Source of the DNA: an uncultured Mollicutes bacterium
Lineage (GTDB): Bacteria > Bacillota_I > Bacilli_A > RFN20 > CAG-826
Assembly (NCBI GenBank): GCA_900545015.1
Contig: UQXJ01000017.1
Location: 1-28,847 of the forward strand
Length of the DNA: 28,847 bases
Reading direction: 5' to 3'
The notes beneath the pieces were generated by a model. The model was not told the DNA's origin and did not search any database. It saw only the letters and a list, made by a program, of their open reading frames with translations. Of this stretch, positions 1-7,906 are shown piece after piece (position 1 is the first letter of the stretch; each line of letters opens with the position of its first letter). A program made the position numbers and the translations under genes.

Positions 1-26
1 GGGCTTAAGTGCCCGAAAATGAAAAG

Positions 27-45
27 CCACCAGCTAGGCTGGTGG
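27..45 (-). terminator. Rho-independent terminator of the ABC exporter operon
   Basis: An 8-bp perfect stem (CCACCAGC/GCTGGTGG) with a 3-base loop lies 8 bases beyond the stop codon of the second exporter gene. Read on the minus strand it is followed by CTTTTCATTTTC, a U-rich tail. The stem is strikingly GC-rich for this AT-rich DNA. No second coding signal is visible in bases 1-26. Confidence 0.75.
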
Positions 46-53
46 ATATTTAC

Positions 54-1889
54 TTAGAATAATTCAGTTTTTCCTTTATATAAGGAATAATATTTTCCTT
101 TTAATTTAAGAAGCTCTTCGTTTGTTCCTCTTTCAATAATCTTGCCGTTTTCAAGATAGAGAATAGCTTCACTATTTTTTACAGTTGATAATCTATGCGC
201 AATTACAAGAACTGTTTTATTATGCATTAAATTATCCATTGATTTTTGAACAAGTTTTTCACTTCTAGTATCAATATTACTTGTTGCTTCATCAAGAATA
301 AGAAGTGGAGGCTGACTTAATGCTGCACGAGCTAAAGCAATGAGCTGTCTTTGTCCTTCACTTAGATTGTGTCCATTATCATAAAGCATCGTATCATAGC
401 CTTGAGGAAGCATTTTTATAAATGAATCAGCGTTAGCTATTTTTGCTGCATTATAAACTTCTTCATCGGTTGAATGCATTCTTGAATAACGAATGTTTTC
501 TTTTATTGTTCCCGTGAATAAATGCGTATCTTGAGTGACTGTTGACATTGAGTGTCTTAATGATTCAAGGGAAATATCTTTAATATTGATTCCATCATAA
601 TAAATATTTCCACTGCTAATATTGTAAAATCTATTTATTAAAGAAATTATCGTTGTCTTACCTGCGCCAGTTGAACCAACAAAAGCAATTTTTTGACCAG
701 GTTTAGCATAAAATGAAATATCATTAAGAATGGTTTTTTCTTTGTTATAACCAAATGTAACATTTTCAAATACAATAGATCCCGATAAAGGAATTTGCTT
801 ATATTTATCATCTTTTTCAGGTACAAGCCAAGCATAACGATCTTTGAAATCAGTTGAATTTGAATCTTCAAGTTTGATTAATTTTACTTTTCCTTCATCA
901 CTTTCTTCTTTTTCATCTAAGAAATTAAATATTCTTTCTGAGCCAGCAAGTGCTGTTAAGATGTTATTTAAGTGTTGAGTGAAGAAGTTAAATGGGTTAA
1001 CTGATTGTCTAACTGAAACGATGTAAGTTGTAAGCGTTCCAATTCCACCAATCCATCCGTTTACAAGGAAAATTGCACCAACTGTACAAGCAACAGCAAA
1101 TTCAATATAAGATAAAGTAACAATAACAGGAACATTAAGCTGAGTATGAAAGAAACTCTTTGTTGAGGCTTCGAGCCAGTCTTTATTTACTTTATCAAAA
1201 GCTTCAAAGCTTTCATTTTCATGGTTGAAAGCTTTTATTACTCTAACACCATTAATATCTTCTTCAACTTTAGCATTAATATTAGCAATTTCTGCTTGTT
1301 GCTTTACGAAATATTTACGACATTTTTTAGTGTTCCGATAAATGAAGAAGCTTATTAAGAACATAAAACAAATAATGATTAAAGCTAAATACACATTAAT
1401 GCAAAATAATATCGTAATGGTTCCAATAATGTTACAAACAGAAAATATAATGTTTGCAAAACTATCATTTAAAGCATTTATTAAAGTATCAACATCATTA
1501 GTAAAATAAGACATTATTTCACCATGATTGTGCTTGTCGAAGTATGAAAGTGGTAAATCTTGAGTGTGTTTACATAAATCTTTTCTTAAATTATATAAAA
1601 CATCTTGTGAAAGTCTTGTCATAATTTGGGTATATGATAAGTCACATAAAGCACCAAAAAGATAAATCACACCAAGAATTGAAACGCTTCTAACAAGAGC
1701 TGGATAATCCTCACTTTTTATTGCACCATCGATAATGATTCCTAATTGATATGTTCCATAAATTCCAGCAAAAGAAGTGTAGATGACTAAACACATGACA
1801 ATAAATAATATGTATTTCTTTTTGCCAAAATACTTAAGCAATCTTGATAAAGTTTTAAAAATACTTGTAGATTTATTTTTCTTATTCAT
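54..1889 (-). CDS. ABC exporter half-transporter with the canonical ATP site (second subunit of a heterodimer)
   Basis: A type IV ABC exporter half: an N-terminal six-helix membrane domain (about residues 25-320) and a C-terminal nucleotide-binding domain (about 370-600). Numbered from the ATG at 1889, Walker A (GSTGAGKT) is at 405-412, the signature is LSEGQ at 509-513, Walker B ends LLILDE with the catalytic Glu near 534, and the switch His is near 565. The frame is open from a TTG at 1904, but the site GGAGG lies 8 bases before the ATG at 1889, which I choose (611 residues). That ribosome site is inside the last codons of the upstream exporter gene and the two overlap by 8 bases (ATGAATAA), so translation is probably coupled. 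The altered signature (Glu for Gly) matches the partner's degenerate site, as in LmrCD/BmrCD/TM287-288-type heterodimers. Substrate (drug, lipid or peptide) cannot be told from sequence. Confidence 0.9.
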   Translation of the reverse strand: MNKKNKSTSIFKTLSRLLKYFGKKKYILFIVMCLVIYTSFAGIYGTYQLGIIIDGAIKSEDYPALVRSVSILGVIYLFGALCDLSYTQIMTRLSQDVLYNLRKDLCKHTQDLPLSYFDKHNHGEIMSYFTNDVDTLINALNDSFANIIFSVCNIIGTITILFCINVYLALIIICFMFLISFFIYRNTKKCRKYFVKQQAEIANINAKVEEDINGVRVIKAFNHENESFEAFDKVNKDWLEASTKSFFHTQLNVPVIVTLSYIEFAVACTVGAIFLVNGWIGGIGTLTTYIVSVRQSVNPFNFFTQHLNNILTALAGSERIFNFLDEKEESDEGKVKLIKLEDSNSTDFKDRYAWLVPEKDDKYKQIPLSGSIVFENVTFGYNKEKTILNDISFYAKPGQKIAFVGSTGAGKTTIISLINRFYNISSGNIYYDGINIKDISLESLRHSMSTVTQDTHLFTGTIKENIRYSRMHSTDEEVYNAAKIANADSFIKMLPQGYDTMLYDNGHNLSEGQRQLIALARAALSQPPLLILDEATSNIDTRSEKLVQKSMDNLMHNKTVLVIAHRLSTVKNSEAILYLENGKIIERGTNEELLKLKGKYYSLYKGKTELF

Positions 1890-3645
1890 CGTCATCACCT
1901 CCAATTTCTTGAAGAGTATTTATATCTTTATATATGTCGTCAGTATTAAGGAGCTCTTCATGTGTTCCAATGTGAGTGATATTTCCATTATCTAGAACAA
2001 TGATTTTATCAGCATCTTTAATCGAACTGATTTTTTGTGAGATAACAATTTTTGTCATGCTAGGTAATTCATTTCTTAAATTATCTTTGACTTTAGCTTC
2101 AGTGATTTTATCTAATGCACTGAATGAGTCATCTAAAATTAGAATTTTTGGATTTTTCAGAATTGCTCTAGCAATGCAAAGTCTTTGCCTTTGACCACCG
2201 CTAACACTAGTACCACCTTGAGAAATCATCGTGTCAAATCCATTAGCCAAGTTATTTACAATAAAATCGTAACATTCAGCAATTTTACATGCCTTTATAA
2301 TCTCATCCATTGTTGCATTTTTATTGCCCCGTTTTAGATTTTCTAAAACTGTCCCTTTAAAAAGAAGTGGTGATTGAAATGAAATTGAAATGCTTTCTCT
2401 TAAATGCTCTAAGGAATAATCTTTAATCGAATGTTTATCAATTAGAATTTCACCCTTAGTGACATCATAAAATCTATCAATTAATGAGACAAGAGAAGAT
2501 TTTGAACTTCCGGTTTGGCCAATAATTCCAACGAATTCGCCTGCATTAATAGAGAAATTTAAATCTTTTAAAACATATTCTTTAGCATCAGCGTTAAATT
2601 TAAAGAAGACATCTTTAAAAGCAACGTCTCCTTTCCTTATTGTGAGTTTTGAATCTTCTAAATCTTTAATTTCATTAGTTGCAGAGAGTACCTCATTAAC
2701 TCTATAAAGTGAAGCTGTTGATCTATTAATTGCCATAAATACATTCGAAAGCATCATGATGGTAGCTAAAAGTTGCATAACATAAGTTAAAAAAGTTTGA
2801 ATATCTTCTAGCATAATTGCATGATCATAACTCATATACATAATTCCACCAAAAAGAAGAACAAAAATAATAGTTGCATAGTTAGCTATTTGACCAGCTG
2901 GCATTGCAAGAGCATTTATTGAAATTGTTTTTCTTGCCTCGCCCTTTAATTTAGCATTTGCTTCTTCAAATTTAGCAATTTCAAAATCTTTTTTGTAATA
3001 AGCTTTGATAGTTTTAATTGCCATAATGCTTTCTTGAGTAATTCTATTTATATTATCGACTAATTTTTGGATTGCTAAAAAATGAGGCTTAACAATATGG
3101 ACAATCGTAAATATCATTGAGGCTAAAAATACTAAAGCAACAAAAAATACAATTGATAATTTAGGCGAAATAATTAAAGCGAACGTTAATGAAAAAATCA
3201 TCATTATTGGTGATCTTAATGCTGGACGAAGTGAAATACAAAGTGTATCACTTAAAATTTGAACATCATTTGTTAATCTTGTAATTAAACTTGATGCTCT
3301 AAAACTATCAAGATTTTTAAATGAATATTTTTGAATCTTTTGATATTCTTCTTTTCTTATTTCGTATCCAAATCCCCTACAAGATTTCGCACTTAATTTT
3401 GCTCCGAATATGCCAATAATAAATGCTAAAAGTGCAATAGCAATCATTATTCCTCCAATTGTAAGGATATAAGGCAAGTTCATTGAATAAGTTAAGTCGG
3501 CATTTTCTGTGATTCCGTTTTTGACTAAAACATTCATTAAAAAAGGAAGAGTAACTTCTAAACCACATTCAATAATAATTAAAATAATTGCCCCAATAAA
3601 CTCAAACTTATAAGGCTTTAAAAATCTAGAAAACTGTTTAATCAT
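1882..3645 (-). CDS. ABC exporter half-transporter with a degenerate ATP site (first subunit of a heterodimer)
   Basis: An ABC exporter half with about six membrane segments (residues about 16-310) and a C-terminal ATPase domain (about 340-580), numbered from the ATG at 3645 (587 residues). Its ATPase motifs mark it as the degenerate partner: Walker B ends LILDD, with Asp replacing the catalytic Glu near residue 506; the switch His is Gln near 537 (ISQKISS); and Walker A reads GQTGSSKS near 376-383, with Ser for the usual Gly before the Lys. The signature VSGGQ is near normal, so it should complete the active site of the partner. The frame extends to a TTG at 3681, but that TTG is part of a good -35 element whose -10 box lies 7 bases before the ATG at 3645; I therefore take the ATG and expect a leaderless mRNA. 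It is cotranscribed with the downstream half-transporter. Substrate unknown. Confidence 0.87.
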   Translation of the reverse strand: MIKQFSRFLKPYKFEFIGAIILIIIECGLEVTLPFLMNVLVKNGITENADLTYSMNLPYILTIGGIMIAIALLAFIIGIFGAKLSAKSCRGFGYEIRKEEYQKIQKYSFKNLDSFRASSLITRLTNDVQILSDTLCISLRPALRSPIMMIFSLTFALIISPKLSIVFFVALVFLASMIFTIVHIVKPHFLAIQKLVDNINRITQESIMAIKTIKAYYKKDFEIAKFEEANAKLKGEARKTISINALAMPAGQIANYATIIFVLLFGGIMYMSYDHAIMLEDIQTFLTYVMQLLATIMMLSNVFMAINRSTASLYRVNEVLSATNEIKDLEDSKLTIRKGDVAFKDVFFKFNADAKEYVLKDLNFSINAGEFVGIIGQTGSSKSSLVSLIDRFYDVTKGEILIDKHSIKDYSLEHLRESISISFQSPLLFKGTVLENLKRGNKNATMDEIIKACKIAECYDFIVNNLANGFDTMISQGGTSVSGGQRQRLCIARAILKNPKILILDDSFSALDKITEAKVKDNLRNELPSMTKIVISQKISSIKDADKIIVLDNGNITHIGTHEELLNTDDIYKDINTLQEIGGDDDE

Positions 3646-3652
3646 ATGTGCT

Positions 3653-3681
3653 ATTTTAGTATTTAAAAATTTAAGATTCAA
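3653..3681 (-). promoter_or_regulatory. Promoter of the ABC exporter operon, predicted leaderless
   Basis: On the minus strand TTGAAT (3676-3681, 4/6 to consensus) is separated by exactly 17 bases from TAAAAT (3653-3658, 5/6). Only 7 bases lie between the -10 box and the ATG at 3645, so transcription should begin at or within a base or two of the start codon. No Shine-Dalgarno sequence precedes either possible start. Seen directly: elements and spacing. Inferred: transcription start. Confidence 0.6.
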
Positions 3682-3810
3682 TGTGTTTATATATTTATAT
3701 ATAAAATGAAAAGGGAAGTCTGATTTCTATTGCTATATTTTCCATTTATAAGTATTTCAATTATTCTTAAAAAATATTAAAATATTGATGTTTAAAAAAA
3801 GGAGATTAAT

Positions 3811-4566
3811 ATGTCAAAAAAATATCAATTAGTACTCATTAGACATGGCGAAAGTGAATGGAATAAATTAAATCTTTTCACAGGATGGACTGATGTTGAA
3901 TTAAGCGAAAAAGGTGTTGAAGAAGCTAAACTTGGCGGAAAATTATTAAAAGAAGAAGGCTTCCACTTTGATGTTGCTTATACTTCATATTTAAAGAGAG
4001 CAATTCATACATTAAATTTTGTTTTAGGAGAAATGGGAGAAGAATTTATCCCTGTTCATAAAACTTGGAGACTTAACGAAAGACATTATGGTGCTTTACA
4101 AGGATTAAATAAGAGCGAAACAGCTGAAAAATTTGGTGAAGCACAAGTAAAAATCTGGAGAAGAAGTTATGATGTCCAACCACCTGCACTTGAAGAAAGC
4201 GATGATAGAAATCCAGCAAATCAAGAAACATATAGAGATGTAAGCGTTGATGATTTACCATTAACAGAATGCTTAAAAGATACAGTTGCTAGAGTTCTTC
4301 CTTATTGGGAATGTGAAATTAAACCAGCAATCGTTAGTGGCAAGAGAGTAATCATTGCTGCTCATGGTAATTCACTTAGAGCTTTAGTTAAATATCTTGA
4401 AGGAATTGGTGATGATGAAATCGTTGGAGTTAACATCCCAACAGGCGTACCACTAGTATATGATTTTGATGAACACTTTAATGTTATCGGAAAGAGATAC
4501 TTAGGCGACCAAGCTAAAATAGCTGCTGCTATGAATGCTGTTGCAAATCAAGGAAAAGCAAAATAA
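3811..4566 (+). CDS. gpmA: 2,3-bisphosphoglycerate-dependent phosphoglycerate mutase
   Basis: Interconverts 3- and 2-phosphoglycerate in glycolysis, in the cytoplasm. The 251-residue length and motifs are those of the cofactor-dependent (histidine phosphatase) family: RHGESEWN with the phospho-accepting His12, the FTGWTDVELSEKG block, ERHYGALQGLNK with Glu90, and AHGNSLRAL with the second catalytic His185. The start has a good ribosome site (AGGAG, 7 bases before the ATG). It sits 11 bases before a CvpA-like gene and diverges from the exporter operon. Together with pfkA and pyk in this window it covers three glycolytic steps. No catalytic residue is missing. Confidence 0.97.
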   Translation: MSKKYQLVLIRHGESEWNKLNLFTGWTDVELSEKGVEEAKLGGKLLKEEGFHFDVAYTSYLKRAIHTLNFVLGEMGEEFIPVHKTWRLNERHYGALQGLNKSETAEKFGEAQVKIWRRSYDVQPPALEESDDRNPANQETYRDVSVDDLPLTECLKDTVARVLPYWECEIKPAIVSGKRVIIAAHGNSLRALVKYLEGIGDDEIVGVNIPTGVPLVYDFDEHFNVIGKRYLGDQAKIAAAMNAVANQGKAK

Positions 4567-4577
4567 TTTAATTAAAC

Positions 4578-5120
4578 ATGGCGATTAACGATATTGTAAT
4601 TCTTTGTATTCTTGGATTATTTGCACTTAGTGGTCTTGTTGGTGGTTTTATAAAGTCATCTAGAAAGATTGTGTGCGCTGGTCTAGGTGGACTTGCAGCC
4701 TTCTACTTAGGAAACACAATTTCTAAGCTCTTAATTGATAACGTTGAATCTATTAGAGACTTTGCAGCCCAAAACGATTGGTGTTCATTACTAATTCTTA
4801 TCGGATCTTATGCAGTTACATTTCTTGCTGTTTATTTAATTGCAAGAATTATTATGAGTCAACTAAGCAATATTCTTAGTAGTGGTTCATTTGGCAAATT
4901 TTTAGATAAATTATTAGGATTGGTATTTGGACTTTGCTTAGGATTTATATTTGTTGATCTCTATTGTTGGGGATTATATGGCGTCTCAACTATGTCAACA
5001 GATGTAGCAAAATGGGTAATTGATGATGCTCGTTTATCACTGGATGGTTTCCAAACATTTACTAAAGCAATAATTGAAATTAACCTTAACGCAATTGGTG
5101 CTGTATTCCCAGGAATATAA
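4578..5120 (+). CDS. CvpA-like multi-spanning membrane protein
   Basis: A 180-residue hydrophobic protein with about four predicted membrane segments (roughly residues 5-25, 30-50, 67-92 and 102-130) and a short polar C-terminal part. The first half (a short N-terminal helix, then Leu-Ser-Gly-Leu-Val-Gly-Gly-Phe followed by a basic residue cluster) has the layout of the CvpA family, known from colicin V export and as a broadly conserved membrane protein of unclear role. The family call rests on layout rather than catalytic motifs. It begins 11 bases after the gpmA stop with no recognisable ribosome binding site, so it probably depends on translation of gpmA, and is followed by a bidirectional terminator. 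Confidence 0.65.
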   Translation: MAINDIVILCILGLFALSGLVGGFIKSSRKIVCAGLGGLAAFYLGNTISKLLIDNVESIRDFAAQNDWCSLLILIGSYAVTFLAVYLIARIIMSQLSNILSSGSFGKFLDKLLGLVFGLCLGFIFVDLYCWGLYGVSTMSTDVAKWVIDDARLSLDGFQTFTKAIIEINLNAIGAVFPGI

Positions 5121-5137
5121 ATAAATTTAGTAAAATA

Positions 5138-5171
5138 AAAACACTGGTTTCGTCTTATGAGCCAGTGTTTT
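5138..5171. terminator. Bidirectional terminator between the CvpA-like gene and ybaK
   Basis: A 10-bp stem (AAAACACTGG/CCAGTGTTTT) encloses a 14-base loop. On the plus strand it runs into TTTTTTT; on the minus strand it is followed by TTATTTTAC. It sits between two convergent genes and should end both transcripts. Confidence 0.85.
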
Positions 5172-5189
5172 TTTACACTTATAATTTTT

Positions 5190-5654
5190 TTATTTTTTTA
5201 TGTTTCCAATTTTAGGTTTAACAAAATCTATAAAATCATTCGTTTTTAATTTTACTTGCGTGCCTAAGTGTCCACCACTAAATATTATGTAATCAAAGTT
5301 TAGACAATTTTCATCAATAGAAACTTGATAATCCTTTTTTAATCCGATAGGTGAACAGCCTCCATGAACGTAGCCAGTAACTTTTAATAAATCTTTTTGA
5401 GGAATCATTTCTAGATTCTTTTCCCCAACCAAAGCAGCTGCTTTTTTAAGATCTAATTCAGCGTTTACAGGAACTAAAAAAGCATAATATTCTTTTGATT
5501 TTGCTTGAGTGATAAGTGTTTTAAAAGTTGCTTCTGGATTTTCATTAAGCATCTTAGCAATATCATTTCCACTTAATTTTGGATTTTGCTCATATTCAAA
5601 AAATTCGTACTTTATATTTTTTGAATCTAATATTCTCATTACATTTGTTTTCAT
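5190..5654 (-). CDS. ybaK: YbaK/EbsC-type aminoacyl-tRNA deacylase
   Basis: A 154-residue single-domain protein of the YbaK/ProX editing family, which removes misacylated amino acids (typically Cys from tRNA-Pro) in trans. Family marks: TFKTL with the conserved substrate-positioning Lys45, YYAFLVPVNAELDLKKAA, GYVHGGCSPIGLKK, and a C-terminal IFSGGHLGTQVKL segment. The N-terminus (MKTNVMRILD) matches the usual family start, so the ATG at 5654 is right although no ribosome binding site is visible. That ATG is 11 bases beyond a hairpin that looks like the thrS terminator, so expression may depend on partial read-through from thrS or on a promoter I could not identify. Two translation-fidelity genes adjacent make functional sense. 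Confidence 0.92.
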   Translation of the reverse strand: MKTNVMRILDSKNIKYEFFEYEQNPKLSGNDIAKMLNENPEATFKTLITQAKSKEYYAFLVPVNAELDLKKAAALVGEKNLEMIPQKDLLKVTGYVHGGCSPIGLKKDYQVSIDENCLNFDYIIFSGGHLGTQVKLKTNDFIDFVKPKIGNIKK

Positions 5655-5665
5655 ATAGATAAATA

Positions 5666-5690
5666 AATATCCCTGTTTTGCAGGGATATT
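5666..5690 (-). terminator. Hairpin after thrS, within the ybaK leader
   Basis: A perfect 10-bp stem (AATATCCCTG/CAGGGATATT) with a 5-base loop begins 5 bases after the thrS stop. On the minus strand it is followed by TATTTATC, a modest U-rich tail, so termination may be incomplete. Confidence 0.65.
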
Positions 5691-5694
5691 TTCA

Positions 5695-7629
5695 TTAAAG
5701 TTTTAATTTTGAAGGATCAACAAGAAGTGCTTTTGTTTCAATTTCGTTATTGATCATCTTAACAAAGTCTTCAACTGGTACAGTAATTTGTTCTGTTGTA
5801 GCAAATTTTCTATATGTGACTGTTCCGTTTTCAACTTCTTTATCACCGATAACGACTGTATAAGGGATTTTCTTGATTTGAGTATTTCTTAATTTATAAC
5901 CAAGTTTTTCGTTTGAGTCATCGATTTCAGCTCTAAATCCTTTAGCAGTAAATTCTTTTAATAATTTTTGGGCATATTCTAAGTGATGTTCATTATTTAC
6001 TGGAAGGAGTTTAATTTGAAGTGGTGCACACCATGTTGGGAAAGCTCCTGCAAAGTTTTCAGTAATAATACCTATAAATCTTTCGAATGATCCAAGGACA
6101 GCTCTATGCAACATGATTGGTCTTTCTTTTTCACCTTTGCTATTAATGAATGTGCAATTGAATCTCTCAGGAAGGTTCATATCAAGTTGGATTGTACCAC
6201 ATTGCCAAATTCTACCCATACAATCTTTAAGTTTGAAGTCTAATTTTGGTCCATAGAAAGCACCATCACCAGGATTAATCTTGAAGTCTTTTCCGCTTGC
6301 TCTACAAGCATTAGCTAAGATTTCTTCACTTTCTTTCCAAATTTCATCATCACCAATATAATCTTTATCAGGCTTTGTTGATAAAACGATTGAATATTCA
6401 AGTCCGAATAATGAGTAAGTCTTATCATATAATTGAAGAAGTGTTTCGATTTCATCTTTTAATTGATCACGTCTACAGAATACGTGAGCATCATCTTGAG
6501 TGAAACATCTAACTCTGAATAATCCGTTTAATGCGCCACTTGCTTCATGTCTATGAACTAAGCCTAATTCACCAAGTCTTAAAGGTAAATCTTTATATGA
6601 ATGAAGTTCTGAATTGTAAACAAGAATAGCACCAGGGCAGTTCATTGGCTTGATTGCATAATCTTTATCATCAATTTTTGTTGTGTACATGTTTTCTTTA
6701 TAGTGATCCCAGTGTCCACTTGTTAACCAAAGTTCTTTACTTAAGATAATAGGAGTTTTAATTAATTTATATCCATATTCATCGTGAACTTTATACCACC
6801 AGTTTTCAATTTGTCTTCTAAGCATTAAACCGTTTGGAAGATAGAATGGGAATCCTGGACCATAATCACTAATCATGAATAAGCCAAGTTCTTTACCAAT
6901 TTTTCTATGATCTCTCTTTTTAGCTTCTTCTTTAATAAATTCGATATGATCAAGTTCTTCTTTAGTGAATGCAGCAACACCATAAATTCTTGTAAGTTGT
7001 TTATTTTTTGAATCTCCTCTCCAATATGCACCAGCAATTGTATCGAGGTGGAAGAATTTAATGAAACCAGTTGAAGGGACATGAGGTCCTAAGCATAAAT
7101 CAACATAACTTCCTTGTTTATAGCAAGAAATATTTCCATCTTCTAATTCAGAAATTAATTCTTCTTTGTATTCATCATTTTTAAATAATTCGATAGCTTC
7201 AGCTTTAGAAATATCTTTTCTAACGATATATTCGTTTTTCTTTGATAATTCTTTCATCTTAGCTTCGATTTTTCTTAAATCTTCTTCTTTTAATACATAG
7301 CCGTTAAAATCGACATCATAGTAGAAGCCATTTTCAATAGCAGGTCCGACACCAAATTTAACATCTTTAAATAATAAAGAAATAGCTTCAGCCATTAAAT
7401 GAGCACATGAGTGATTTAAAATGTGATTAGCTTCTTCGCCACTTTTAGAAGTGATTAATTCAAAATCACCACTTTCTTTGATTGGTGAATATAAATCAAA
7501 TAAATTGCCATTAAGTTTATATGCGATTGAAGCTTTTGCTAAACTTTCAGCAATAGAAAGAGCGACATCGTGACCATTTTTGCCTTCTTCAACGTTTATT
7601 TCTTTTCCATCTTTAAGTTTTAATATCAT
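5695..7629 (-). CDS. thrS: Threonyl-tRNA synthetase
   Basis: Charges tRNA-Thr. The 644 residues contain an N-terminal TGS domain (about 1-62), an editing domain with HSCAH (His73, His77) and DLCLGPH (Cys179, His183), a class II catalytic core with zinc ligands Cys331 (MNCPGA), His382 (DDAHVFC) and His508 (MLHRAVLGS), motif 2 around residue 370 (FRVRCF), and a C-terminal anticodon-binding domain. Length and residues are normal, and both catalysis and editing of mischarged Ser should work. The start has AAAGGAG 9 bases upstream. Expression is controlled by a T-box leader. Confidence 0.98.
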   Translation of the reverse strand: MILKLKDGKEINVEEGKNGHDVALSIAESLAKASIAYKLNGNLFDLYSPIKESGDFELITSKSGEEANHILNHSCAHLMAEAISLLFKDVKFGVGPAIENGFYYDVDFNGYVLKEEDLRKIEAKMKELSKKNEYIVRKDISKAEAIELFKNDEYKEELISELEDGNISCYKQGSYVDLCLGPHVPSTGFIKFFHLDTIAGAYWRGDSKNKQLTRIYGVAAFTKEELDHIEFIKEEAKKRDHRKIGKELGLFMISDYGPGFPFYLPNGLMLRRQIENWWYKVHDEYGYKLIKTPIILSKELWLTSGHWDHYKENMYTTKIDDKDYAIKPMNCPGAILVYNSELHSYKDLPLRLGELGLVHRHEASGALNGLFRVRCFTQDDAHVFCRRDQLKDEIETLLQLYDKTYSLFGLEYSIVLSTKPDKDYIGDDEIWKESEEILANACRASGKDFKINPGDGAFYGPKLDFKLKDCMGRIWQCGTIQLDMNLPERFNCTFINSKGEKERPIMLHRAVLGSFERFIGIITENFAGAFPTWCAPLQIKLLPVNNEHHLEYAQKLLKEFTAKGFRAEIDDSNEKLGYKLRNTQIKKIPYTVVIGDKEVENGTVTYRKFATTEQITVPVEDFVKMINNEIETKALLVDPSKLKL

Positions 7630-7641
7630 AAACTTATTCTC

Positions 7642-7866
7642 CTTTTATTAAAAAAGTCCTTAGAAATAATTTCTAAGGACGTAATTTACGCGGTACCACC
7701 TTAGTTATAAAGATATTACATCTTTATCACCTTAATGTTTTAACTTTATCGTAAGTTAATAACGTTTGCTCCAAAGTAGTATTAATGAATTTTCAGTAAG
7801 AAGCTTTCACCAAACGCTTCATTCTCTATATAAAGAAAGGTTTCATTAACGTGTCTTTATCAAAGC
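7642..7866 (-). promoter_or_regulatory. T-box riboswitch controlling thrS
   Basis: A tRNA-sensing leader of about 225 bases. The hallmark T-box GGTGGTACCGCG is at 7689-7700 (minus strand). A terminator follows: GTCCTTAGAAA/TTTCTAAGGAC at 7656-7680 with a run of U (AAAAAA at 7650-7655 on the plus strand). Upstream lie Stem I elements: AGAGA near 7828 and a distal loop containing GGTGAAAGC. The specifier is probably ACT (Thr) at 7778-7780, followed by ACTTTGGAGC, the usual context. Uncharged tRNA-Thr should pair with specifier and T-box, form the antiterminator and allow thrS transcription. The specifier assignment is by position in the motif, not folding. Confidence 0.93.
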
Positions 7867-7872
7867 GTATTT

Positions 7873-7901
7873 ATAATAAGACTAAAATTTTATTTTGTAA
7901 A
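7873..7901 (-). promoter_or_regulatory. Promoter of the T-box leader/thrS
   Basis: On the minus strand TTTACA (7896-7901, 5/6) and TATTAT (7873-7878, 5/6) are spaced by 17 bases, predicting a start near 7866 at the 5' end of the T-box. It begins only 6 bases after the pyk stop codon, and I see no terminator between pyk and this promoter. Confidence 0.7.
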
Positions 7902-7906
7902 TAATT

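Noticed and set aside
2..14. Short inverted repeat GGGC/GCCC at the window start as a second terminator
   Set aside because: Only 4 bp of stem, no U-run, and a good terminator already stands at 27-45.
647..871. Minus-strand 74-codon frame inside the exporter gene
   Set aside because: It is an out-of-frame shadow of the ATPase domain codons with no ribosome site or recognisable protein features.
7640..7905. A small protein gene between pyk and thrS
   Set aside because: The whole stretch is accounted for by the T-box leader and its promoter.
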